Notes under the pieces: model-generated
Databases searched by the model: none
Told to the model about the DNA's origin: nothing
What the model saw: only the letters and a program-made list of their open reading frames with translations
Part shown: positions 6,554 to 12,249 of the stretch, in pieces
Layout of the letters: every line of letters begins with the position of its first letter
How positions within the stretch are numbered: the first letter of the stretch is position 1
Made by a program: the position numbers and the translations under genes
Origin: Allobranchiibius sp038199265
Lineage (GTDB): Bacteria > Actinomycetota > Actinomycetes > Actinomycetales > Dermatophilaceae
Assembly (NCBI GenBank): GCA_038199265.1
Contig: JBBPZD010000048.1
Span: forward strand, 1 to 12,249
DNA: 12,249 bases
Reading direction: 5' to 3'

Positions 6554-7498
6554 ATGGACCATCAGCCCGTCGATCGCGAAACCGATCCTGCCCCAGTTCC
6601 TCAGGGGACCGCCACCAACCACTCCGCTGAGAGTCCTGGGCACACCAAAACTGACCGAGGGGTCGGGGGCTCGTCGCTGTCGCGGCGCACCCTGATCGCT
6701 GGCGCTGGAGCGGGCGCAACCGTCGCTGCCATTGCCGGGATCGAGATCTTCCAGAGGTTCACGGCGTCGCCGGTGGAGGGCTCGAGCATGCCGAGGTCTG
6801 TGATTCGCTCCTACGACTGGACGGTCGGACTCGATTCCGACTTCACAACAGCCACACAACTGGACCCAAAAGTCTGGAAGCAGGGTTGGTTCGCCGCATC
6901 CGATTTTGCAATCTCTGGCCCGGTCAACGAGAACGAGACTGCCGCATACGACCCCAAGAACCTCCAGTTCACACCGGACGGGCTCCGATTCGCCGTCACC
7001 AACGTCCCCGTCGGCGGTAAACTTCATTCTGGCGCTGGCATCAACACTCGCAACCTGCTGTCACTCACTCCTGGGTGCTGGGTCGAAGCGCGGTTGAACC
7101 TCCCCGGCAGAGGCGGGGTTGTCTATGACTGGCCCGGGTTCTGGCTCAACGGTTACGACACAGCGAAAAAGGAATGGCCCCAGTACGGGGAAGTGGACAT
7201 CGTAGAGGGACTCGACGGTGCAGCCGCTTGGCACTATCACTGGGGAGAACGCGCCGGACTAGACCAAGCCAACCTGGGGGGTGTCGTTGCTGGCGACTAC
7301 ACCGGTTGGCACGTGTTTGCCGCGCACTGGGAGTCGGACCGCATCGACATCTACTTCGATGGCAGGCGCGTCGGGTCAGTGAAGGAGAACGTGCAGAGCG
7401 ACCCGCACTACATGATCCTCGGACATTCCACGAGCTCCCGCGGACAGGCCCGGTCTGAGCTGGTGTGTTCTTCGGTGCGCACATGGACTCACACCTGA
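6554..7498 (+). CDS. Glycoside hydrolase family 16 (secreted, Tat signal)
   Basis: A 314-residue predicted exported beta-glucan-type hydrolase or transglycosylase. After a hydrophilic stretch of about 42 residues comes a twin-arginine signal, SLSRRTLIAGAGAGATVAAIAGI (split here: RR at 45-46, then a hydrophobic core to about 64). The GH16 core holds the catalytic signature GEVDIVEGLDG: E213 nucleophile, D215 and E218 acid/base, the ExDxxE pattern. Upstream WPGFWLNG and downstream GWHVFAAHWESDRIDIYFDG match the family's beta-sandwich strands. The end, VRTWTHT, resembles the usual last strand, so the domain looks complete. The long n-region and lack of a well-placed ribosome site leave the start uncertain. 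It has no sugar-metabolism neighbours. Laminarinase-, lichenase- or agarase-like activities cannot be told apart by eye. Confidence 0.85.
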   Translation: MDHQPVDRETDPAPVPQGTATNHSAESPGHTKTDRGVGGSSLSRRTLIAGAGAGATVAAIAGIEIFQRFTASPVEGSSMPRSVIRSYDWTVGLDSDFTTATQLDPKVWKQGWFAASDFAISGPVNENETAAYDPKNLQFTPDGLRFAVTNVPVGGKLHSGAGINTRNLLSLTPGCWVEARLNLPGRGGVVYDWPGFWLNGYDTAKKEWPQYGEVDIVEGLDGAAAWHYHWGERAGLDQANLGGVVAGDYTGWHVFAAHWESDRIDIYFDGRRVGSVKENVQSDPHYMILGHSTSSRGQARSELVCSSVRTWTHT

Positions 7499-7740
7499 TG
7501 GATCCGCAGCCGGTCTGAGAGAGGCACCAGCCTTCAGATACGAGAAATCCAGCCTCTTCGCCACCTCCAGCCACGACGGAACGCCCGTCGTTGCCAGTTC
7601 TTCAACAGCCCCGGCACACCAGTTGACCTACTCACGGCGTACGCCGACCGCAACGCAGGTCGCATCGATGACGCAGAGCTTCCAGCCCGAACGCTCACAG
7701 ATCGAGGGCGACAACCAGATGCTCAAGGACGTGAACATTT
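7499..7740. other. Non-coding or decayed stretch after the GH16 gene
   Basis: No credible gene is seen. The frame of the GH16 gene stays open after its TGA until a stop at 7763-7765, about 88 codons, but the translation (with TPVDLLTAYADRNAGRIDD near 7619-7675) is not recognised and has no start with a ribosome site. It runs directly into the copper-ATPase remnant, so it probably belongs to the same degraded segment. No insertion-sequence ends were identified. Confidence 0.5.
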
Positions 7741-8154
7741 CGCCTGGTCCGCACCTGGAACTTGAAGATGTTCACGCTCATCGCGATAGGCGCGGGCGTC
7801 GCCTGATTGCTCAGCGTGGTCGCCCCCGTCGCGCCGGGACTCTTCCCGGTCGCCTTCCGAGTGAACGGTGCGGTCGATGTCTACTTCGAAACCGCTGAGT
7901 CATCACCACGCTGGTCCTGCTCGGGCAGGTGCTGGACCTGCGAGCTCACGAATGAATCTCCGGTGCGCTCAATGCCAGAACATGGACCCTGGGCTCTGTT
8001 CACGCAGGCAGACCAGTTGCGCGGTGATGAAGCGACCGTCGTCTTCACCACCCTCGACGGTTTCGTGGCGGGCATCACGCTGCTGAACGGTGACCTGACC
8101 GGCATCGTGCACGCCCGGCAACTCTCCACCATGACGATGTCGAACATCCTCCAG
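7741..8154 (+). pseudogene. Remnant of a copper-type heavy-metal P1B ATPase (CopA-like), with internal deletions
   Basis: Three colinear pieces of a copper-translocating P-type ATPase can be read. Piece 1 (7741 to about 7976) encodes RTWNLKMFTLIAIGAGVA, a TGA at 7804 where the family has an aromatic residue, then LLSVVAPVAPGLFPVAF and DVYFETA. A 1-nt frameshift near 7897 leads to ITTLVLLGQVLDLRAHE and a TGA at 7953, followed by SGA. Piece 2 (about 8008-8073) encodes ADQLRGDEATVVFTTLDG, the strand before the hinge domain. Piece 3 (8074-8154) encodes ITLLNGDLTGIVHARQLS and MSNILQ, normally located after the TGDGxNDAP motif. The CPC metal site, DKTGT phosphorylation site, TGDN and GDGxNDAP are all absent, so no function is possible. 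The match rests on remembered family consensus, not on a search. Confidence 0.8.
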
Positions 8155-8242
8155 CGCACCGGGGTGACCTTTGGCCCTACGCAGCTATTCAGGTGGCGGC
8201 TAGCGTGCTTTGTAGCCGCGTGCTGCGGATCGCAACTTAATC
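8155..8242. other. Gap before lemA with a small hairpin
   Basis: A perfect 7-bp inverted repeat, GCGGCTA (8196-8202) and TAGCCGC (8213-8219), with a 10-nt loop lies 23 nt before the lemA start. GCGTGCT is also repeated directly at 8203 and 8218. It may be a 5'-leader hairpin or a terminator remnant of the dead ATPase gene. No clear promoter or ribosome site was found. Confidence 0.4.
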
Positions 8243-8848
8243 TTGATCGTGGGCGTCGTTGTGACCGTTTTCTGGATCATCCTCGTGATCGTTGCCGTGC
8301 TGGTGTTGATGGCCGGGTGGATGTTCAACGGCCTCGTGCGCCGCAAGAACAGGACCGCCGAGGCCTGGTCGCAGATCGATGTCGAACTCAAACGACGTCA
8401 TGACCTCATCCCGAATTTGATCGCCACCGTCAAGGGCTACGCCGCACACGAAAGCGGCACCTTTGAGGCGGTCACCAAGGCTCGCGCGTCGGCGGTCAGT
8501 GCAGGTGCCAGCGGCGACCCGGCGAAGGTCGCGGGCGCTGAGAATGCGCTCAGTTCGACGCTGCGTTCGTTGTTCGCAGTCGCGGAGAATTACCCGACGC
8601 TGCGCGCGGTGGAGAGTTTCGTGGCACTGCAGGAGCAGCTGACGGCGACCGAGGACAAACTGGAGTACTCGCGCCGCTACTACAACACCAGCGCCCGTGA
8701 CTACAACACCGCGATCCAAACTTTCCCGAGAACAATGATTGCCGGGCCGTTCCACTTCACGTCGGTGACCTACTTCGAGGCCGAGACCGGTGACCGTGAC
8801 GCGCCCGTCGTCGATTTCACCTCGCCGACGTCACGCCACGGCCGCTAG
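8243..8848 (+). CDS. lemA: LemA family protein
   Basis: A membrane-anchored protein of up to 201 residues. One N-terminal transmembrane helix (about 5-28) is followed by the diagnostic LemA run: NGLVRRKNRTAEAWSQIDV, then LKRRHDLIPNLIATVKGYA and AHESGTFEAVTKARA. The central helices continue to YSRRYYNTSARDYNTAIQTFP and the close MIAGPFHFTSVTYFEAE, all typical. The molecular role of LemA is unclear; it is often encoded next to M48 proteases or TPM-domain proteins and linked with envelope stress. The M48 gene follows after 8 bp, so they probably form one transcript. The start is uncertain: TTG at 8243 or GTG at 8249 or 8261, none with a good ribosome site, and an in-frame TAG at 8213 bounds the choice. 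Confidence 0.92.
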   Translation: MIVGVVVTVFWIILVIVAVLVLMAGWMFNGLVRRKNRTAEAWSQIDVELKRRHDLIPNLIATVKGYAAHESGTFEAVTKARASAVSAGASGDPAKVAGAENALSSTLRSLFAVAENYPTLRAVESFVALQEQLTATEDKLEYSRRYYNTSARDYNTAIQTFPRTMIAGPFHFTSVTYFEAETGDRDAPVVDFTSPTSRHGR

Positions 8849-8856
8849 GCCCCACC

Positions 8857-9801
8857 GTGTATGAGGAAATCGCGCGCAACAAACGGCGAACGGTCGGTTA
8901 CATCGCGGTGTTTGTCCTCCTCTGGCTTGGCGTTGGCGCGCTGATCGGCTGGCTCGCCGCCATCACCCTCGACCGCCGTCCGGGTGCAGCCGCGCCCATA
9001 TTGTCCGATGCGTTGGTTGGTGTCGCGATAGCCACCGTGCTCGTCGTGGCTGCTATCGTCTTCACGTTCCGCTCTGGGACACGACTGGTGCTCTCAATTG
9101 CCGGCGCGCACGTCGCAGACCCGAAAAAATATCCGCAGCTGTGTGACCTCGTCCAGGCGTTGGCGTTAGGCACCGGCCAGCCTGCGCCGACCGTGTACGT
9201 CATCGAAGACAACTCCCCCAACGCGTTCGCTACCGGCATCAGCCCGGCTCACGCAGCGGTCACCGTGACCACCGGCCTGCTCGCCGTGATGGACCGCGAA
9301 CAACTTGAAGGGGTCCTCGGGCATGAACTGAGCCACATCAAAAACTACGACACCCGGCTGCTGTTGATCGTCACCACATTGCTCGGAATGGCAGGACTTG
9401 CAGCGAGCCTGATCTGGCGCAGCGCATTCTTCATGCGCGGTCGAGGACGAGATGGCCAACAGCTGCTCCTGCTGGTGCTCGCCGCCGGGGCGCTGCTGGC
9501 GGTCATCGGGTTTGTCGTAGGCCCCATCATCCGCCTCGCGCTGTCCCGCCGAAGAGAGTCGCTCGCCGATGCCAGCAGCGTCGAGCTCACCCGCAACCCA
9601 GCCGGCCTCATCCGCGCCCTGAAAACTTTGCAGACCAACGACGTGCCCCTGAAAAAGCTCAACCACGCGACGGCGGCCATGTGTATCGATGACCCGCTGC
9701 AACATCACGAGGGCCGTATCCACCGCCTCTTCGACACCCACCCCCCGATCGAGGACCGCATCGCCACCCTTGAACGCACCGCCCAAGGCCTATCCGTCTA
9801 A
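8857..9801 (+). CDS. M48 family metallopeptidase, HtpX-like membrane protease
   Basis: A 314-residue integral membrane zinc protease. The HELSH site gives H156, E157 and H160; the third zinc ligand is E234 in SRRRESLADASSVELTRNP, the usual M48 ExxxDA-type motif. Hydrophobic helices lie at about 14-36, 50-71, 168-187 and 198-222. DNSPNAFATG (about 122-131) and the ending LFDTHPPIEDRIATLE are further family hallmarks, so the gene is complete. Such proteases degrade misfolded membrane proteins on the cytoplasmic side. GTG at 8857 is chosen because VYEEIARNKRRT matches the usual N terminus (xYEQIAxNKRRT). The gap to lemA is 8 bp, suggesting cotranscription. HtpX proper and related actinobacterial M48 proteases are hard to separate, so no symbol is given. 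Confidence 0.93.
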   Translation: MYEEIARNKRRTVGYIAVFVLLWLGVGALIGWLAAITLDRRPGAAAPILSDALVGVAIATVLVVAAIVFTFRSGTRLVLSIAGAHVADPKKYPQLCDLVQALALGTGQPAPTVYVIEDNSPNAFATGISPAHAAVTVTTGLLAVMDREQLEGVLGHELSHIKNYDTRLLLIVTTLLGMAGLAASLIWRSAFFMRGRGRDGQQLLLLVLAAGALLAVIGFVVGPIIRLALSRRRESLADASSVELTRNPAGLIRALKTLQTNDVPLKKLNHATAAMCIDDPLQHHEGRIHRLFDTHPPIEDRIATLERTAQGLSV

Positions 9802-9854
9802 CGGCCAGGATTGGAGTGATAGCCCCAACGTCCTACCCGATCAATGCATGCGCA

Positions 9855-9874
9855 CTGGTCCACTCTGGTCCACA
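9855..9874 (+). repeat. Tandem 9-bp direct repeat upstream of the PRC-barrel gene
   Basis: CTGGTCCAC occurs at 9855-9863 and again at 9865-9873, one helical turn apart, about 20-40 nt before the PRC-barrel start. It could be a regulator site or a chance repeat. Confidence 0.5.
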
Positions 9875-9892
9875 ACGAGGAGCCCAAACCTG

Positions 9893-10327
9893 ATGACAGA
9901 CAACGACATCCCCACCCTCTACGCGCTGGGCGACCGCGGCCAAGTGGTCGACGGATCAGCCAACGACGTCCGCGGCCGAGAGGTGAAAGACAAAGACGGC
10001 GAGGGCGTCGGTAAGGTCGCTGATCTCCTCGTCGACGACCAACAGACAAAGGTCCGTTTCCTACTGGTTGAACATGGTGGGTTCCTCGGCTTCGGCGATA
10101 CCAAGACCCTGATACCTGTCGACGCCATCACCAAGATCACCGAGCACGAGGTCTTCATCGATCAATCCCACGAGCACATCGCGTCGGCGCCTGGCTACGC
10201 CCCCGACCTCGTCGATGACCGTGCACATCACGCCAGCGTCTACAGCCATTACGGGAACACGCCGCACTGGAGCGATGACTACGTATCTCCCGAGCGTCTG
10301 AAATTCATGAATCCTCCCCCCGCGTAG
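9893..10327 (+). CDS. PRC-barrel domain protein
   Basis: A soluble protein of 144 residues. The PRC-barrel domain covers about residues 22-85: DVRGREVKDKDGEGVGKV, then ADLLVDDQQTKVRFLLVEHG and FLGFGDTKTLIPVDAI, which is the classic G-x-x-V-G-x-V strand pattern ending in the IPVDAI strand. The C-terminal 50 residues (YSHYGNTPHWSDDYVSPERL) are polar, histidine- and tyrosine-rich, and unassigned. PRC-barrels occur in the ribosome maturation factor RimM, in photosynthetic reaction centre H subunits and in many small stress-associated bacterial proteins; the last group fits best here. ATG at 9893 is chosen because GAGGAG lies about 10 nt upstream; a longer in-frame extension overlaps the M48 gene and is rejected. 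It stands alone, 91 bp after the M48 gene. The biochemical role is unknown. Confidence 0.88.
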   Translation: MTDNDIPTLYALGDRGQVVDGSANDVRGREVKDKDGEGVGKVADLLVDDQQTKVRFLLVEHGGFLGFGDTKTLIPVDAITKITEHEVFIDQSHEHIASAPGYAPDLVDDRAHHASVYSHYGNTPHWSDDYVSPERLKFMNPPPA

Positions 10328-10431
10328 GGCAACCCACCCACCGTCTCACCGGTTGCGATCAATCCGACTGACCCGCATTCTGGCGTCCTTGATCGCGTGC
10401 CGCAGAAAGGCATCAGAGAGACGTAGTCGCC

Positions 10432-11781
10432 ATGGAAGCAACTCCCCCCGCACCCGAGCATCACGCGTCAGAGGACGTACCTGGCAGTCTGAGTTTGTCC
10501 GGAGCTGTTGCGCTCGGTACTGGTGTCATGATCGGCGCCGGAATCTTCGCCCTGACCGGCCAGACCGCCCGTCTCGCAGGGGACCTGTTCCCGTTCGCGT
10601 TCATCGTCGCCGGCATCGTTGTCGGCTTCAGTGCGTATTCGTATGTAAAACTTTCCGACGTCTACCCCTCGTCGGGAGGCATCGCGGTGTTCCTACGCGA
10701 AGAATACGGACCCGGCACGACAACCGGTGTGTTCGCGATCCTCATGTACGTCTCCATGGTCATCAGTGAAAGCCTGGTTGCCCGCACCTTCGGCTCCTAC
10801 GTTCTCCAGATCATCGGTCTACAACCCGTTACCTTCTGGGTTCCCGCGCTAGGGGTCGCACTTCTCGCGGTGGCCTTCCTCGTGATCATTGCCGGGAACA
10901 AGGCCGTGCAGGCGAGCCAACGCGCTATGGCAGCGGTCAAAATCCTTGGCCTAGGGCTGTTCGCGATCGCCGGACTGTGGCTCGCGCAAGCCACCAACTT
11001 CACCAACGGGCAGGTCGCTGCGCGGATCGATGTCTCTCCCGAGACTTTCTTGGCCGCGGTAGCTTTGGCCATCCTGGCCTACAAGGGATTTACCACCGTC
11101 GCCAACAGCGGCGGTGAGCTCGTCAATCCGCATCGCAACACCGGCCGGGCCATCGTGATCTCGCTGGGCATCTGCGGCGTCGTCTACCTCGCCATCGCGG
11201 CTGCCGTGGCCGGCAACCTCACCCTCCCCGAGATCATCGCTGCCGAGGACTTCTCCCTCGCCGAGGCGGCCCGACCTACCTTTGGCGACAGCGGCGTGTG
11301 GTTCACCGTGCTGCTCGCCGTGGTGGCGACCGCGTCGGGGGTGATGGCCAGTGTGTTCGCAGCCTCCCGCATGCTGGGAATGCTCATTCAGATGAAACAG
11401 GTGCCTCACCGCCATTTCGCGATTCCCGGTCCTATTCGCATCCACGCCACCGTCTATACCGTCGTGTTGGCGATGGCCCTCACGGCGACACTCGATCTGC
11501 GTCGGATCGCCGCCCTCGGCGCGATCTACTACCTGCTGATGGACATCGCCATCCACTGGGGCCTTCTTCGCCACCTGCGGGCACGCGTCGAATTCAAGCC
11601 GGCCATCGTCGTGACCGCCATTGTCCTGGACCTCCTGGTCCTCAGCGCCTTCGTGTGGGTCAAAGCATCGGCCGACCCCCTCAGCCTCTACGCCGCTGGC
11701 GCCGGCATCATCCTCATCGTCCTGGGTGAACGGCTCTTCATGCGCTCACACACCCGCCCCGACGGCTCTATGAACATGTAA
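10432..11781 (+). CDS. APC family amino acid/polyamine permease
   Basis: A 449-residue polytopic transporter with about 12 hydrophobic segments. The first helix carries GTGVMIGAGIFALTG (29-43), the unwound GAGIF substrate-binding motif of the amino acid-polyamine-organocation superfamily; YPSSGGIAVFLREEYG matches the next conserved loop, and AYKGFTTVANSGGELVNPHRN the helix 6 to 7 region (F/G-E-x-x-N-P). It would import or exchange an amino acid or related amine; the substrate cannot be read from the motifs. It lies 104 bp after the PRC-barrel gene. That gap shows no clear promoter; GAGAGA lies about 9-10 nt before the ATG. A permease of this kind next to PRC-barrel and protease genes suggests a stress role such as pH homeostasis, but this is inference. 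Confidence 0.92.
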   Translation: MEATPPAPEHHASEDVPGSLSLSGAVALGTGVMIGAGIFALTGQTARLAGDLFPFAFIVAGIVVGFSAYSYVKLSDVYPSSGGIAVFLREEYGPGTTTGVFAILMYVSMVISESLVARTFGSYVLQIIGLQPVTFWVPALGVALLAVAFLVIIAGNKAVQASQRAMAAVKILGLGLFAIAGLWLAQATNFTNGQVAARIDVSPETFLAAVALAILAYKGFTTVANSGGELVNPHRNTGRAIVISLGICGVVYLAIAAAVAGNLTLPEIIAAEDFSLAEAARPTFGDSGVWFTVLLAVVATASGVMASVFAASRMLGMLIQMKQVPHRHFAIPGPIRIHATVYTVVLAMALTATLDLRRIAALGAIYYLLMDIAIHWGLLRHLRARVEFKPAIVVTAIVLDLLVLSAFVWVKASADPLSLYAAGAGIILIVLGERLFMRSHTRPDGSMNM

Positions 11782-12070
11782 AACAGCACCACCCACCCAG
11801 GACGGGGTCGCTCTCGGATCCTCAGGCGCCACCGAAATCTCTTACCGCCTCGCCTGCGGTTTCGCGCAGCGCCTCTGAGGTCCCTTCGGGCCAGTCGCTG
11901 GGTCCGCAACGCGAAGTGTGACCCGGTGTTGGGCCTCGATGTCCCACCCTGAATCCGGGTTGAAGGGTTGTTCCGACCTACCTTCAGCTCCGTCAGGGGC
12001 CGGCGATAGCAGCGAAACATTCTGCAGAAGGCAATGCACCTATTCCACGCAGCCTTGACGTTCAAACAGG
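11782..12070. other. Gene-free, stem-loop-rich stretch after the permease gene
   Basis: No convincing gene is seen. The first structure, CCTCAGGCGC (11820-11829) with GCGCCTCTGAGG (11869-11880), is a 10-bp stem with a 2-nt bulge and encloses a second stem, ACCGC/GCGGT (11844-11860). Then follow GGTCCC/GGGCC (11879-11892), GGGTC/GACCC (11900-11924) and ACCCT/AGGGT (11946-11968). The first may serve as the 3' end of the permease message, though no U-tract follows it. The remainder could be a structured leader or small RNA; it was not matched to any known riboswitch. Confidence 0.4.
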
Positions 12071-12105
12071 AGACATTGACACAAATGTCTATGGACGCCT
12101 ATTTT
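12071..12105 (+). promoter_or_regulatory. Predicted promoter with overlapping operator, directing transcription off the right edge
   Basis: AGACATT (12071-12077) and AATGTCT (12084-12090) form a perfect inverted repeat with a 6-nt spacer. Within it lies TTGACA (12076-12081), the consensus -35 hexamer; TATTTT (12100-12105) follows after 18 nt as a -10. A repressor on the palindrome would cover the -35. Transcription would start near 12112. The local AT-richness is unusual for this window and supports a promoter. No regulator gene is nearby to assign. Confidence 0.6.
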
Positions 12106-12111
12106 TATGGT

Positions 12112-12249
12112 GCTGCATATTCAGCCAGTTCGGAGCGAAAAGGCCGCTATTTTGCCGCCTCTTGAGAGCCATTGCACTGGATGCGCCTGCAAAGCGTGAC
12201 GACAACCCCTACTGGCCCGCAGGCGCGAACATGGGCGCGCCAGGCCCAG
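12112..12249 (+). other. Leader and possible 5' end of a rightward gene, unresolved
   Basis: Downstream of the predicted promoter two plus-strand frames are open to the edge. One starts with ATG at 12181 (MRLQSVTTTPTGPQART; GTG at 12196 is also possible). The other can start with TTG at 12162 and reads KRDDNPYWPAGANMGAPG near its end. Neither has a strong ribosome site, although GAGAG at 12164-12168 lies 12 nt before the ATG, and too little sequence remains to recognise a family. Confidence 0.25.

Noticed and set aside
7400..7498. GH16 gene truncated by a frameshift at its C terminus
   Set aside because: The last residues VRTWTHT fit the usual final strand of GH16 domains, so the gene is best read as complete.
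7807..8403. Plus-strand 198-codon open frame from a TTG
   Set aside because: It joins scraps of a P1B ATPase, including a frameshifted part, to a shadow of lemA; it is not one gene.
8237..8755. Minus-strand 172-codon open frame
   Set aside because: It lies antisense within lemA, whose own translation matches its family throughout.
9689..9892. Upstream extension of the PRC-barrel frame
   Set aside because: It overlaps the conserved end of the M48 protease gene, and a good GAGGAG ribosome site precedes the ATG at 9893.
11842..12039. Minus-strand 65-codon open frame
   Set aside because: It has no recognisable domain or ribosome site and coincides with the stem-loop cluster; it cannot be supported as a gene.
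12085..12165. 26-codon leader peptide starting with ATG at 12085
   Set aside because: An AGGAG lies upstream, but the start is within the predicted -35/operator region and upstream of the predicted transcription start near 12112, so it would not be transcribed from that promoter.

Overview
The window reads as chromosomal DNA of a high-GC Gram-positive bacterium (Actinomycetota, possibly Micrococcales; the order is a guess). The basis is the strong G/C bias at third codon positions, GTG/TTG starts, ATGA stop-start overlaps, and the family mix: an srs-type type III PKS operon, a MarR protein divergent from an ABC exporter, a Tat-exported GH16 enzyme, and LemA next to an M48 protease. No rRNA, tRNA, CRISPR array or intact insertion sequence was seen.

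Left third (1-3954, minus strand): a tightly packed biosynthetic operon read right to left. The order is UbiA-type prenyltransferase, geranylgeranyl-reductase-like flavoprotein, type III polyketide synthase, ICMT-like membrane methyltransferase, and a second flavoprotein cut by the left edge. Each junction is a 4-bp stop/start overlap, so the five products are probably made in step. PKS, methyltransferase and flavoprotein hydroxylase match the srsABC phenolic-lipid pathway of Streptomyces griseus. The prenyltransferase and prenyl reductase point to a prenylated, partly reduced, methylated alkyl-hydroquinone or alkylresorcinol, like the alkyl-O-dihydrogeranyl-methoxyhydroquinones of Actinoplanes.

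Centre (4069-6450): a full-length MDR-type ABC half-transporter (minus) divergent from a MarR repressor (plus). A perfect 15-bp palindrome lies between them and overlaps a plausible -10 of the exporter; the marR message may be leaderless. Inside the marR reading frame is a perfect 23-bp inverted repeat with a 5-nt loop, the most striking structural oddity in the window.

Right of centre (6554-8242): a Tat-signal GH16 glycosidase, then about 740 bp of decayed DNA. Within it, three colinear scraps of a copper-type P1B ATPase can be read (7741-8154), separated by large deletions and broken by a frameshift and stop codons.

Right third (8243-11781, plus strand): LemA, an M48 (HtpX-like) membrane metalloprotease, a PRC-barrel protein and an APC-family permease in a row. 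Together with the copper-ATPase remnant they look like an envelope or metal-stress module. The last 470 bp hold several stem-loops, then a TTGACA promoter whose -35 lies within a perfect inverted repeat, probably driving a gene that starts at or beyond the right edge.
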